Of a DNA stretch of 18,391 nt, positions 1 to 8,733 are shown in pieces; position 1 is the stretch's first letter; each line of letters opens with the position of its first letter. The stretch is taken from NCBI GenBank assembly GCA_022791735.1, contig JAAVZQ010000124.1:1-18391 (forward strand). The letters are read 5' to 3'. The stretch comes from Clostridia bacterium. GTDB taxonomy: Bacteria; Bacillota; Clostridia; TANB77; CAG-508. The notes beneath the pieces were generated by a model. That model had not been told where the DNA came from, searched no databases, and saw nothing but the letters and a program-made list of their open reading frames with translations. A program made the position numbers and the translations under genes.

Positions 1-1
1 A

Positions 2-780
2 GTAGTAGGAAATGTAACAGTTGCAAGAGTAGCAAACTCAACAAGTAATCTAACAATAACAGCAACAGCAGAAGATGCAGATGGAGATAGTTTAACATAT
101 ACCTTACTAAGAGGAGATACAGCAGATAATATAGTAGAAATAGCATTAACACCAACGAGTATATCAGGAAATACAGTAATTTTCACAGACACAGGATTAA
201 CTATGGCAAAGACATATTATTATAAAGTAAAAGCATCAGATGGAAGTGAAAGTGATATATCTACAAATTATGGAAGCGAAAGAACATGGTGTATAGGAAC
301 CTATTGTAAAGGATGGGATTATTTTTATCCAACATGTAATAAATGTGATAGCAATCATAAGATAGTATGTCCAGATTGCAATCGGTTCTTTGACGGCACA
401 ATGTAATCGGAGCACTTACTGATTGGCATGCTAGAGATTATGGAACATACTTAAGTACAGCAAAATGTGCTAGTTGTGGTAGATATGGATTTCAACCTTT
501 GATACCGTTGAGTGCTTGTACAGTTTGTAGTATAAGTAAATCGGTTAATCGTGAGTATTGTTCTATTGATTGCTTTGTAAAAGCTGAAAGCACTTTTCCA
601 ACTTACTGTTCAAATACAAAAAATTGTACAAGATGTTCCAATGGTAAGATTACATGCACAAGTTGTAGGGGGACAGGACTGCTATCTGGTCAAAAGGGGG
701 TATGTAATCTACATAAATTTAACAAAGAACATTACTATTGTGTAGTGCATAATGATAATGATTGTAATGAATATCACTAA
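2..780 (+). CDS. Partial secreted Ig/Fn3-like, Cys-rich zinc-knuckle protein, two +1 recoding sites
   Basis: The 5' end lies outside the window; the frame is open from base 2. The first ~90 residues look like an Ig/Fn3 or cadherin-type surface domain (EDADGDSLTY, TYYYKVKASDGSE). The rest is a series of CxxC knuckles. Read conventionally the gene stops at 404-406 and an unrelated ORF begins at 499. Two codon-phase CGGs (383, 408) fix this: skipping one C at each joins all segments into 258 residues ending at TAA 778-780. The first restored Gly follows CPDCN and aligns with the Gly of the later knuckle CTSCRGTG, and the two knuckle repeats (CNKC..KIVCPDCNG and CTRC..KITCTSCRG) match. It is probably an extracellular or envelope protein that binds metal through cysteines; its exact role is unknown. 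Alternatively it is a decayed pseudogene, but the intact repeat pattern argues against that. Confidence 0.75.
383..386 (+). other. +1 recoding site CGGT (Gly 128 of the partial protein)
   Basis: The zero frame reads tgc aat CGG ttc and stops at 404. Skipping C383 gives GGT tct ttg (Gly-Ser-Leu), which runs into the next site at 408. The new Gly falls where the second knuckle repeat has Gly after CxxCx. This is the only shifting site here with T as the fourth base. Confidence 0.75.
408..411 (+). other. +1 recoding site CGGA (Gly 136 of the partial protein)
   Basis: In the frame reached after the site at 383, the codon at 408 is again CGG, followed by A; that frame would stop at TGA 420-422. 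Skipping C408 gives GGA gca ctt act, open without interruption to the stop at 778. Two in-phase CGGs 25 bases apart supply exactly the net +2 needed. Confidence 0.8.
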
Positions 781-854
781 AAAACTTAATAATCATTAAA
801 GTGTAATATGAATTGTTTGAAAAAGAGATGTAGGAAATGGCACACCTGCCAAAT

Positions 855-877
855 AACTGTAAAGAGAAGCAGTTTTT
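855..877 (+). terminator. Weak hairpin plus T-run in the 781-983 gap
   Basis: AACTG (855-859) can pair with CAGTT (870-874), followed directly by T residues to 877. The stem is only 5 bp, so this is a weak terminator candidate for the upstream gene. The rest of the 203-base gap is AT-rich; a TATAGT at 944-949 could be a -10 for addA, but I see no convincing -35. Confidence 0.3.
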
Positions 878-983
878 ATGATAAATTAATATCATAAGAA
901 CTGTTCCTTTTGCAAATTAATGGAAAAAAGTTTAACTTTGTGATATAGTAATAAAAAACATAACTATTAAAGAGGTATTAATA

Positions 984-3900
984 ATGGGAGAAGTAAAATG
1001 GACTAAAGAGCAGGCCTTGGCGATAAATGAAAAAGGCGAAAACATACTTGTTGCAGCAGGTGCAGGAAGTGGAAAAACGGCTGTTCTTATAGAAAGAATA
1101 ATGAATAAAATACTAAATGAAAAGATAGATATAGATAAAATATTGGTAGTTACATTCACAAAGGCAGCAGCATCAGAGATGAGAGAAAGACTACTAAAAT
1201 CGCTATATAAAGAGATTGAGAAAAATCCAGATGATAGTTATTTACAAAGACAAACAATGTTACTTTCAAAAGCCAACATTTGTACAATAGATTCCTTTTG
1301 TTTAGATGTTGTAAAAAATAATTTTTTTGAAACTGGTATTTCTCCAAACTTTAAAATAGCAGATAGTACAGAAATACAAATATTAAAACTAGAAACTTTA
1401 GAAGAACTTTTTGATGAAAAATATGAAGCAAATGAAAAGGATTTTATGAAGCTTGTAAATATGTTTACAAGCTATAAAGAAGATGAAGAACTTAAGGGGA
1501 TAATTCTTAGTATATATGATTTTATACAAAGCACTCCATATCCAAAGAAATGGATAGAGGAAAAAGTTGAAGCTTTTAAGACTGAACAAATAAGTTTTGA
1601 GGAAACTGCATTAGGAGCAATTTTATTTAACAAAGCAAAGGATGAAATTGAAAATGGTATACTTAATTTAAAAGAAAGCTTAGAGAGTATAAAGTATGAG
1701 GAAGATACTGAAAAGATAGTCGTTATATTAACAGAAGATATTAGAAAAATTACAGAGCTAGGAGATGCTAAGACATGGGACGAGCTATATGATAGAGTAG
1801 AAAACCTAAGTTTAGATAAGTTTAGTTCTAGCAAGGCAGTTCCAGATGAGATAAAAGATAAAATAAAGAACAAAAGGCAAAAGGTAAAAGAAAGCATAAA
1901 AGCTATTAATAATAAAATCCTATTAATGAAAACAGAAGATGCTCATCAAGGAACAAAACAGATGTACGAAATATTAATTAAGATAAAAAATATAACACTG
2001 GAATTCATAGAAAAGTTTACAAAAGTAAAACAAGATAAAAACATGATGTATTTTGATGATATAGCACATGCAGCATTAGAGATTTTGACAAAAGAAGAAA
2101 GTAATGTATCTGATAAGTATAAGCAGAAATATGAAGAGATAATGATAGATGAATACCAAGATAGCAACCTTGTGCAAGAGACTATACTTACATCTATATC
2201 AAGGGGAAACAATATGTTTATGGTAGGAGATGTAAAGCAAAGTATATATAAGTTTAGAAAAGCAAGACCAGAGCTATTTTTGGAAAAGTATGATACATAT
2301 AAAAATAAGGAAGATTTAGAAGAGGGAGATTCCTTAAAAATACAGTTATTTAAGAATTTTAGGAGCCGAAAAAACATACTAGATATTACAAATATACTTT
2401 TTAACAATATAATGAGTAAAGAGCTAGGAGATATAGACTACACAGAAGATGAATACTTAAACCTTGGTGCAGATTATGAAAAAGGAGAAAACCTTAATAC
2501 AGAGCTTCATATAATAGATTTAAAAGAGGAAGAAGAGAGTATATATAAAGGTGAAGAAAAAGAAGAAGAGCCAGAAGAGAGAATAGAAGATGTTGTGCTT
2601 GAAGCAAAGTTTGTTGCAAATAAGATAAAGGAATTGTTAGATAATAAGTTTCAAGTGTTAACTAAGGATAGAGAAAAAAGAGATATTCAGTATAAAGATA
2701 TAGCTATACTTTTACGTTCAACAAAGGCAAATGCACCTATTTATGAACAAGAGATTTCAAAATTAAACTTGCCAGTATTTTGTGATACAGCATCACGGAT
2801 ATTTAGATTCAGTTGAGATACAGGTTATGATGAGTTTGCTCAAAATAATAGATAATCCAATGGATGATATAGCTTTAGTTACGGTATTAAGGTCTATGAT
2901 AGGTGGATTTAGTGATAATGAATTAATACAAATTCGTATTGGAAATACACAAAAGAGTTTTTATGAAACTATGTGTGAATATATAAAGTATAAGGAAGCG
3001 GATACAGAACTAAAGAAAAAGATAGAATTCTTTTTAGATAAAATAGACGGTTTTAGAAAGGAAGAGGAGTATATGCCTCTTAATGAATTTATATGGAAGA
3101 TATACTTAGATACAGGATATTATAGTTATGTAAGTTTGATGCCAAATGGAATTTTAAGGGCGTCTAATTTGAAGATTTTATTTGAAAAAGCCAAGGAATA
3201 TGAAAAGACAAGTTTTAAGGGATTATATAATTTCATAAGTTTTATTGATAAACTAAAACTAAGCAATGGCGATATGTCGGGTGCAAAACTTATAGGGGAA
3301 AATGAAAATGTTATTAGGATAATGAGTATTCACAAGAGTAAAGGACTAGAGTTTCCAGTTGTATTTTTAAGTGGGACTGCAAAAGGGTTTAACATGATGG
3401 ATTTAAATCAAAATGTAGTTTTGCTTCATCAAGATTTAGGGCTTGGAATGAAATACATAAATTATGATGAGGGTGAAAGTTATAATACACTTAGTAGGGA
3501 GGCAATAAAAGTAAAGTCAAAATTAGAACTATTATCAGAGGAAATGAGGATACTATATGTAGCACTTACAAGGGCAAAAGAAAAGCTTATATTAACAGGC
3601 ACTTCCAATGATTATCAAAAAAGTATCAGTCAAAAGGAAGAGTTACTTGGTTTGTATAAAAATGATAATGGAAAGATAAGTAAAAATATTGTACAAAAGT
3701 ATAAGAGTTATCTTGACTGGATAGAACTTGTGTATTTGCAAAAAGAAGAGATGAAAAGAATTGTGAATCTCTATATACACAAGAAAAATGATGTGCTTAA
3801 AAATGTAAAAGACCGTGAAGAAATAGAGGAATTTGACTTAGAAGAAAAGCTTAGTAAAATAAAACTAGAACATATAGACGAGCTTAAGGAAAAGCTAGAG

Positions 3901-4542
3901 TGGGAGTATGGACATAAGATATTAAGAAATGCTTTGACTAAAAGTTCTGTGACAAAGATAAAAGCAATGAAGCAAGAGGAAGCGGATAATATCACAGATT
4001 ATCATATACCAGAATTTATAAGTGGAGAAAAGAAGATAAGCAGTACAGAAAAAGGTACTTTAATGCACTTAGTTTTGCAGAAGCTAGATGAGAAGATAGA
4101 ATATGACGAAGCTATGATAGAAAAGCTCATAAAAGGATTATGTGACAAAAATATAATAAGTGAGAAGGAAGCGGAAGCAATTGATATAAAAAAGATATAT
4201 GCTTTCACAAAGTCTACTATATGGGATGAAATGAAGTGTGCGAAAGAAGTTCATAAGGAAAAGCCTTTTTATATAAATCTTCCTGCAAAGGATATTTATG
4301 AAGTGGATATAGATGAGAATGTGTTAGTACAGGGGGTAATAGACTTATATTATATAACGGAAAGTGGAGAGATTGTTTTAGTTGATTATAAGACAGATAG
4401 AGTAAAAGAAGCGGAGGAACTTGTAGATAAATATAGTGAGCAACTTCGTATATATAAAATGGCACTTGAGAAATCACTTGGAAAGAAAGTTACCTATGTG
4501 TATATTTATTCGGTTTATCTTGAAGAGAGTGTGGAATTGTAA
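984..4542 (+). CDS. addA: AddA helicase-nuclease subunit, read through a CGGA +1 site
   Basis: Subunit of the AddAB (RecBCD-like) ATP-dependent helicase/exonuclease, which processes double-strand breaks for recombination. Reading through the site at 2796 gives 1185 residues, close to the B. subtilis length of about 1230. Seen in order: Q-motif and Walker A GAGSGKT (residues 26-32), Walker B MIDEYQDS (D389, E390), NFRSRKN, HKSKGLEFPVV, the motif VI region LYVALTRAKEKL, and the RecB-type nuclease motif DYKTDR (D1134, K1136). The ATG at 984 has AGAGGT upstream. In conventional reading the protein ends at TGA 2814-2816, losing motifs IV-VI and the nuclease; after the shift ..CDTAS-GYLDSVEIQ.. is the normal AddA sequence. 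The usual partner addB is not adjacent; a Cys-rich surface gene precedes instead. Confidence 0.93.
2796..2799 (+). other. +1 recoding site CGGA in addA (Gly605)
   Basis: The zero frame is gca tca CGG ata ttt and meets TGA at 2814. Skipping C2796 gives gca tca GGA tat tta gat (S-G-Y-L-D), which restores the GY motif expected between the SDTGT-like and VEIQV segments of AddA. The downstream frame stays open for 581 codons. Confidence 0.9.
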
Positions 4543-4572
4543 ACTAGAGCATTAAATAAAATGAGAAAATTA

Positions 4573-4601
4573 TTGTAAATATGAATGTTATGTGTTATAA
4601 T
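4573..4601 (+). promoter_or_regulatory. Strong promoter of the XRE regulator
   Basis: TTGTAA (4573-4578), a 17-base spacer, then TATAAT (4596-4601) with an extended -10 TG at 4593-4594. It lies just after the addA stop and drives the HTH gene. Confidence 0.75.
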
Positions 4602-4605
4602 AGAC

Positions 4606-4626
4606 ATAATATCGGAAAGATATTAT
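4606..4626 (+). promoter_or_regulatory. Palindromic operator candidate at the transcription start
   Basis: A perfect 8-bp inverted repeat, ATAATATC and GATATTAT, around GGAAA, begins 5 bases after the -10 box, where transcription should start. Position and symmetry fit an autoregulatory operator for the XRE protein encoded immediately downstream. That link is inferred from position only. Confidence 0.5.
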
Positions 4627-4655
4627 AACCTAAATTATAACTAGGAGTGAAAGGG

Positions 4656-5270
4656 ATGACAACTTTAGGAAGAAACATCAAATGGATTTGTAGAAGGAGA
4701 GGAGTGACACTAAAAGCGTTAGCAGAAAAAGCAGGAATAGAAAGGAAAATGCTATATGATTTGAGAAACAGAGAAATAGAGCCGTGTAACGAAGATGTAG
4801 AGAAGATTGCAACTGTGTTGGGTGTAGAAAGCTCATTTTTATATCATGAGGAGATTGAACCGACTACTATTGGAGAAAAAATCCAATTCCTTTGTGAAGA
4901 GAGGGATATAACTCCAAGACAACTATCCGAAATAGCGGGAGTGAATGTACATACAATTTGTGCATTAATAAATGGTAAGTATGGTCATCAAAAGAACACA
5001 CTGATAAAAATCGCAAGAGGGTTAGATATTAATATAAAAGACTTGTACCCTGAGGGGCAAGAACCTGAATATGAACCTGAAACTACAGGCAGTAAGATTA
5101 GGCGGTTGTGTCTGGAAAAAGGTATTTCCCAAATGGAAATAGTAAGAAGGACAGGACTAGAATTTAAAACGGTTTCAAAAGCTGTAAATAACCATAATAA
5201 GCCACATGCTTTGACTTTGCAAAAGATTGCAGAGGTTTTGGGTGTAAATGTTTGGGATTTGTATCCTTAA
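4656..5270 (+). CDS. Triple-HTH XRE-family transcriptional regulator
   Basis: Predicted cytoplasmic DNA-binding protein of 204 residues made of three tandem Cro/C1-type HTH units (about residues 1-55, 68-125 and 140-204). Each has the pattern (T)IGxxIxxLCxxxxIT..xLxxxxG followed by xxTLxKIAxxLxVxxxxLY. I chose the ATG at 4656 because AGGAG (4643-4647) is 8 bases upstream; a GTG at 4647 overlaps that RBS. It has its own strong promoter and a palindrome at the start point, so autoregulation is likely. Oddity: codon 5103-5105 is an in-phase CGG (after AGG) that must be read in frame for the third HTH to be made, unlike every other in-phase CGG in the window. A +1 shift there would end the protein after HTH2 at TAG 5140-5142, about 161 residues. 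Targets unknown. Confidence 0.85.
   Translation: MTTLGRNIKWICRRRGVTLKALAEKAGIERKMLYDLRNREIEPCNEDVEKIATVLGVESSFLYHEEIEPTTIGEKIQFLCEERDITPRQLSEIAGVNVHTICALINGKYGHQKNTLIKIARGLDINIKDLYPEGQEPEYEPETTGSKIRRLCLEKGISQMEIVRRTGLEFKTVSKAVNNHNKPHALTLQKIAEVLGVNVWDLYP
5103..5106 (+). other. In-phase CGGT that is not shifted (exception to the rule)
   Basis: Context att agg CGG ttg tgt. The zero frame continues as a normal third HTH unit; the +1 frame terminates at 5140-5142. The equivalent residue is Trp in HTH unit 1 and Phe in unit 2, so the amino acid inserted here is not certain, although Arg is common at this position in such domains. Confidence 0.7.
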
Positions 5271-5321
5271 GAAATTACTCAAATTATTCGTTCTACAAAT
5301 AGCAAAATTCATAGTTATGAT

Positions 5322-5360
5322 AAGGAGGAAGTCAGGATTATTCTGGCTTTTTCCTTTTGT
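5322..5360 (+). terminator. Terminator hairpin of the XRE gene
   Basis: The arm at 5322-5335 (AAGGAGGAAGTCAG) pairs with 5343-5356 (CTGGCTTTTTCCTT) over 14 bp including three G-T pairs, around a 7-base loop. A short T-run follows. It lies about 50 bases after the regulator stop codon. Confidence 0.65.
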
Positions 5361-5363
5361 CTA

Positions 5364-5408
5364 GTTACAATTCACAGCTTTAAGTTATCGAAATCTGTGA
5401 ATTATAAC
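5364..5408 (+). repeat. Short hairpin copy of a dispersed palindromic repeat
   Basis: Inverted arms 5364-5377 and 5395-5408 match at 13 of 14 positions, with the core AATTCACAG/CTGTGAATT perfect. The outer sequence is the same as the start of the element at 18355 and resembles both ends of the larger element at 6664-6894. It looks like an internally deleted or minimal member of that family. Confidence 0.6.
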
Positions 5409-5446
5409 TTTGTCTAAAAACTAACAAAAAATTTATCAAAAAAAAC

Positions 5447-5474
5447 TTGTATTTATTCAAATTATTGGTATAAT
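5447..5474 (+). promoter_or_regulatory. Promoter of the phosphofructokinase gene
   Basis: TTGTAT (5447-5452), a 16-base spacer, TATAAT (5469-5474) with an extended TG at 5466-5467. It lies 34 bases before the GTG start. Confidence 0.65.
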
Positions 5475-5508
5475 ATAAAAGATAGATTATTAAACGTAGG
5501 AAAGGAAA

Positions 5509-6663
5509 GTGGAGCAAATGAAGAAAACTGATATGAAGAAAGTAGCCATACTTGCAAATGGAGGAGATGTTTCAGGGTTTAATGCAGTAATAAGAGGTAT
5601 TGTAAAAACAGCAGAAAATCATGGAATAAAGTGCTATGGAATAATTGAAGGATATACTGGATTATTGGAAAACAACTATATAGAGCTTGATTCATTTTCA
5701 AATGCATCAGGAATTTTGTCTAAAGGTGGTTCAATAATAGGATCTTCTACTAATGCAAATGTATTTCACTACAAAAGTAGAAGAGAAGGTGAAGAATATG
5801 TTGATTTATCAGATGTATGTATAGAGAATGCAAAAAAAGATGGATTTGATTGTATATTTACATTAGGTGGAGATGGAACTCAAAAATCAGCAAGAGATTT
5901 TTATAAAAAAGGATTAAATGTTATAGGTGTACCTAAAACAATAGATAATGATGTTGCATGTACAGATATAACATTTGGATATAATACAGCTGTATCTGTT
6001 GCAACAGAGGCACTCGATAGGTTGCATTCAACAGGAGAAACACATCATAGAATAATGGTACTAGAAGTTATGGGAAGATATGCTGGATGGATAGCGTTAG
6101 AATCTGCAATTGCAGGTGGTGGAGATGTTGCACTAATTCCAGAAATACCTTTTGATTTAGAGAAAGTTGCAGATAAGATAAAAGAAAGAATTGAAAATGG
6201 AAAAAGATTTAGTTTAGTTGTTGTTGCAGAAGGCGCTGTGCCAAAAGGCGGAGAAATGTCTATAAAAAATGTAAGAGATAATGGCTCAGGTGTTGATAAC
6301 ACTAAGCTTGGTGGAATAGGAGAAAAGGTTGCTAAAAAGTTAGAGGAATTAGTTGGGCTAGAAGCAAGAAATACAACTCTTGGATATATGCAAAGAGGTG
6401 GAACTCCTACAGCTTTTGATAGAGTGCTTTCTACAAAATATGGCGCAAAAGCTATGGAACTTGCACTTGAAGGAAAGTTTGGAGTGCTTACAGTATTAAA
6501 AAATGGAAAATTGGATAGTGTTCCATTAGAGGATGTTGTAGGAAATAATAAGGAGATTGGTGCGGTTTCTGGAAATACGAAGGAAAGTAATTTGAGAAGA
6601 GTTACTATGGATGATGACCTTGTTAAGACCGCTAGAAATATTGGAATATCACTTGGAGATTAG
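5509..6663 (+). CDS. pfkA: 6-phosphofructokinase (ATP type with the K124 variant)
   Basis: Phosphorylates fructose-6-phosphate in glycolysis; 384 residues, somewhat longer than the ~320 of classical bacterial PfkA. Visible motifs are the nucleotide loop ANGGDVSGFNAVIRG (G18, G19, D20), GGDGT (120-124), the catalytic PKTIDND (142-148, base D146), a substrate-binding segment MGRYAGWIALESA, and the late PFK motif LGYMQRGGTPTAFDR. Gly at the residue after GGD is the ATP-type signature, while Lys before TIDND is the form shared with PPi-type and group III enzymes; I therefore infer ATP use, with some doubt. A GTG start at 5509 has AGG 8 bases upstream; ATG 5518 or ATG 5533 are possible alternatives. 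No in-phase CGG. A structured repeat follows the gene. Confidence 0.9.
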   Translation: MEQMKKTDMKKVAILANGGDVSGFNAVIRGIVKTAENHGIKCYGIIEGYTGLLENNYIELDSFSNASGILSKGGSIIGSSTNANVFHYKSRREGEEYVDLSDVCIENAKKDGFDCIFTLGGDGTQKSARDFYKKGLNVIGVPKTIDNDVACTDITFGYNTAVSVATEALDRLHSTGETHHRIMVLEVMGRYAGWIALESAIAGGGDVALIPEIPFDLEKVADKIKERIENGKRFSLVVVAEGAVPKGGEMSIKNVRDNGSGVDNTKLGGIGEKVAKKLEELVGLEARNTTLGYMQRGGTPTAFDRVLSTKYGAKAMELALEGKFGVLTVLKNGKLDSVPLEDVVGNNKEIGAVSGNTKESNLRRVTMDDDLVKTARNIGISLGD

Positions 6664-6894
6664 AAATCACAGCTTTTAAGTATTGCTTGTCCTGCCACGG
6701 GTGTTATATATAAAAAATATCTTGTTCCTTGTTGGTCGTCTCACAGAAACTGTAAAGACGTGAGTGTAAGTTTGCTAACGCAAACTATAAATGTCTAACA
6801 GTTTCTATATTCGCTCCCATGCTACGCGTCACATCGATATTTTTCACATATGAACACCCTGCGCGGACTTTAAGTTCATTTAGCTGTGAATTAC
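6664..6894 (+). repeat. ~230-bp nested palindromic (MITE-like) element between pfk and argS
   Basis: The ends are inverted (TCACAGCT near 6667-6674; AGCTGTGAATT at 6882-6892). Inside are nested inverted arms: GGGTGTT 6699-6705 with AACACCC 6853-6859, AGAAACTGT 6745-6753 with ACAGTTTCT 6798-6806, and a central hairpin AGTTTGC-TAAC-GCAAACT (6769-6786). The first ~30 bases (CACAGCTTTTAAGTAT, then TTGTCCTGC) recur almost exactly at the window end. It is more GC-rich in patches than its surroundings. No ORF and no T-box signature (no TGGNACCGCG) is visible. Transcribed, it would fold into a long rod. A small non-autonomous mobile element or a structured intergenic RNA are both possible. Confidence 0.65.
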
Positions 6895-6922
6895 TATAAA
6901 TTAAAGAAGGGAAAGATAAAGG

Positions 6923-8630
6923 GTGTTTAGTTTTAAGAAAGCTATTGCTGAGGCAATATCGAAGGTAATTGAGGTAGAGCCTTGTGAATTAGAAAAGAGT
7001 ATTGAAATGCCAAAAGATGAAACGCAGGGAGATTATGCGTTTCCGTGTTTTCGTCTTGCAAAAGTTCTAAAGAAGTCTCCTGTTCAAATTGCAGAGGAGA
7101 TAAAAGATAAGATTGTATTTGAAGAGAATACAATTGATAAATTAGAAGTTGTAAATGGATATCTTAATTTTTTTGTGAATAGAGAATTGCTTGCTAAAAC
7201 TGTTGTAAGTGAGATAAGAGAAAAGCAAAAAGAATATGGAAAATCAAATCTTGGAAATGGCAAGAATATTGTTATTGATTATTCTTCTCCTAATATTGCA
7301 AAACCATTCCATATAGGACACTTAAGAACTACATTGATTGGAAGTGCTTTATACAATACATACAAATATTTAGGATATAATACAATTCGGAGTAAATCAT
7401 TTGGGAGATTATGGTACACAATTTGGCAAAATGATAGAAGGCTATAAAAGGTGGCATGAGGAATATGATTTTATAGAGCCAATAGACGATTTAACAAAAA
7501 TTTATGTTAGAATAAATGAGCTATGTAAAGAAGATGAAGAGGTACTTGAAATTTGTAGAGACAATTTTAAGAAATTAGAGCAAGGTGAAGAATACGAAAC
7601 TTCTTTATGGGAGAAGATGAAAGAGTTAAGTCTAAAGGAGTTTTACAAAGTTTATGATTTACTTGATGTAAAGTTTGATTCTTTAAATGGAGAAGCTTTT
7701 TATACAGACAAAATGCAAGAAGTTATAGATAAATTAGAAGATACTGGAAAACTTGTAGAATCACAAGGTGCTAAGATAATTGATTTAAGTGATAAAGGAA
7801 TGTCGCCATGTATTATATGTAAGTCAAATGGTTCTAGCATTTATGCAACACGTGATTTAGCTGCAATTTTATATAGAGCAAGGACTTATGATTTTGATAA
7901 ATGTTTATATGTAGTTGCCTACGAACAAAATTTACACTTTAAGCAAATATTTGAAGTAGCAAAATTGTTAGGGTTAGATGAAAAATATACAAATGGATTA
8001 GAACATGTTTCTTATGGTATGGTGCATTTAAAATCAGGCAAAATGTCTACTCGTGAGGGAAATGTGATTAAAGTAGAGGATTTATTAAATGAATCTATAG
8101 AGAGGGCAAGCAAGATTTTAGAAGAGAAAAATCCTAACATTGAAAATAAAGAAGATATTGCAAAAAAAGTTGGAATTGGTGCTATAATTTTTAATGATTT
8201 AGCAAATAGCAGAATAAAAGATGAGATATTTGATTGGGACCAAATACTTAATTTCCAAGGAGAAACAGGACCATATATGCAATACATTTTTGTTAGAACA
8301 AAAAGTGTATTAGAAAATGCAGGATTTAAGGTAAGTAGCGAAGAGATAGATGAACTAGAGCTTTTAGACAATGAAGCAATAAGTGTTATAAAAGCTATTT
8401 ATGAATTTGAGGAAACTTTAATCAGTGTTACAGAGAAAAATGAACCATATTTGCTTTCAAGGTATTTGATTGACCTTGCAAAAAAATATAGTACATTTTA
8501 TAATGAACATAAAATATTGGTTGCAGAAGGAAAAACTGCAAAAGCTAGGACGTTTTTGACTTATATGGTAAATATTATTCTAGAAAATGGAGCAAAAATT
8601 CTTGGTATAAAAATGCCAGATAAAATGTAA
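6923..8630 (+). CDS. argS: Arginyl-tRNA synthetase, read through a CGGA +1 site
   Basis: Class I synthetase that charges tRNA-Arg. The joined product is 568 residues, normal for bacterial ArgRS. Order: the N-terminal additional domain (about 1-105), SSPNIAKPFHIGHLR with HIGH at 130-133, VNHLGDYGTQFG just after the shift, KMSTR (K373) as the KMSKS motif, and a C-terminal DALR tRNA-binding domain (about 450-568). GTG start 6923; the RBS AGAAGG/AAAGG is loose. Conventional reading ends at TAA 7445-7447, just after the HIGH motif, leaving no active enzyme; skipping C7388 gives NTI-GVNHLGDYG, the usual family sequence. No promoter is obvious, so it may be transcribed from pfk through the palindromic element. 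Confidence 0.93.
7388..7391 (+). other. +1 recoding site CGGA in argS (Gly156)
   Basis: The zero frame is aca att CGG agt aaa tca. Skipping C7388 gives aca att GGA gta aat cat ttg (I-G-V-N-H-L), matching the conserved (R/G)VNHLGDWGTQFG segment of ArgRS. The zero-frame stop is 19 codons further on. Confidence 0.9.
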
Positions 8631-8652
8631 TCTTAAGAAATTATTTATTTTG

Positions 8653-8681
8653 TTGATTTTTGTAAAATGTTGGATTATAAT
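8653..8681 (+). promoter_or_regulatory. Promoter of the LCP gene
   Basis: TTGATT (8653-8658), a 17-base spacer, TATAAT (8676-8681); a second overlapping TATAAT is at 8681-8686. The start codon is 53 bases beyond. Confidence 0.7.
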
Positions 8682-8733
8682 ATAATGTAATAAAAAATAA
8701 GGGATAAATTTATTATGAACTAAGGAGATTAAT

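Noticed and set aside
499..780. An independent small Cys-rich gene starting at 499
   Set aside because: No RBS precedes 499 and the supposed start is TTG; the frame is open back to the recoding site at 408 with continuing CxxC motifs, so it is the C-terminal part of the upstream gene.
4217..4477. Open frames on the minus strand over the main genes
   Set aside because: They are shadows of AT-rich + strand genes, Ser/Phe/Ile/Leu rich, with no ribosome binding sites or recognisable motifs.
6664..6922. T-box riboswitch upstream of argS
   Set aside because: No TGGNACCGCG-type T-box or specifier-loop arrangement is present; the region is a palindromic repeat related to sequences elsewhere in the window.
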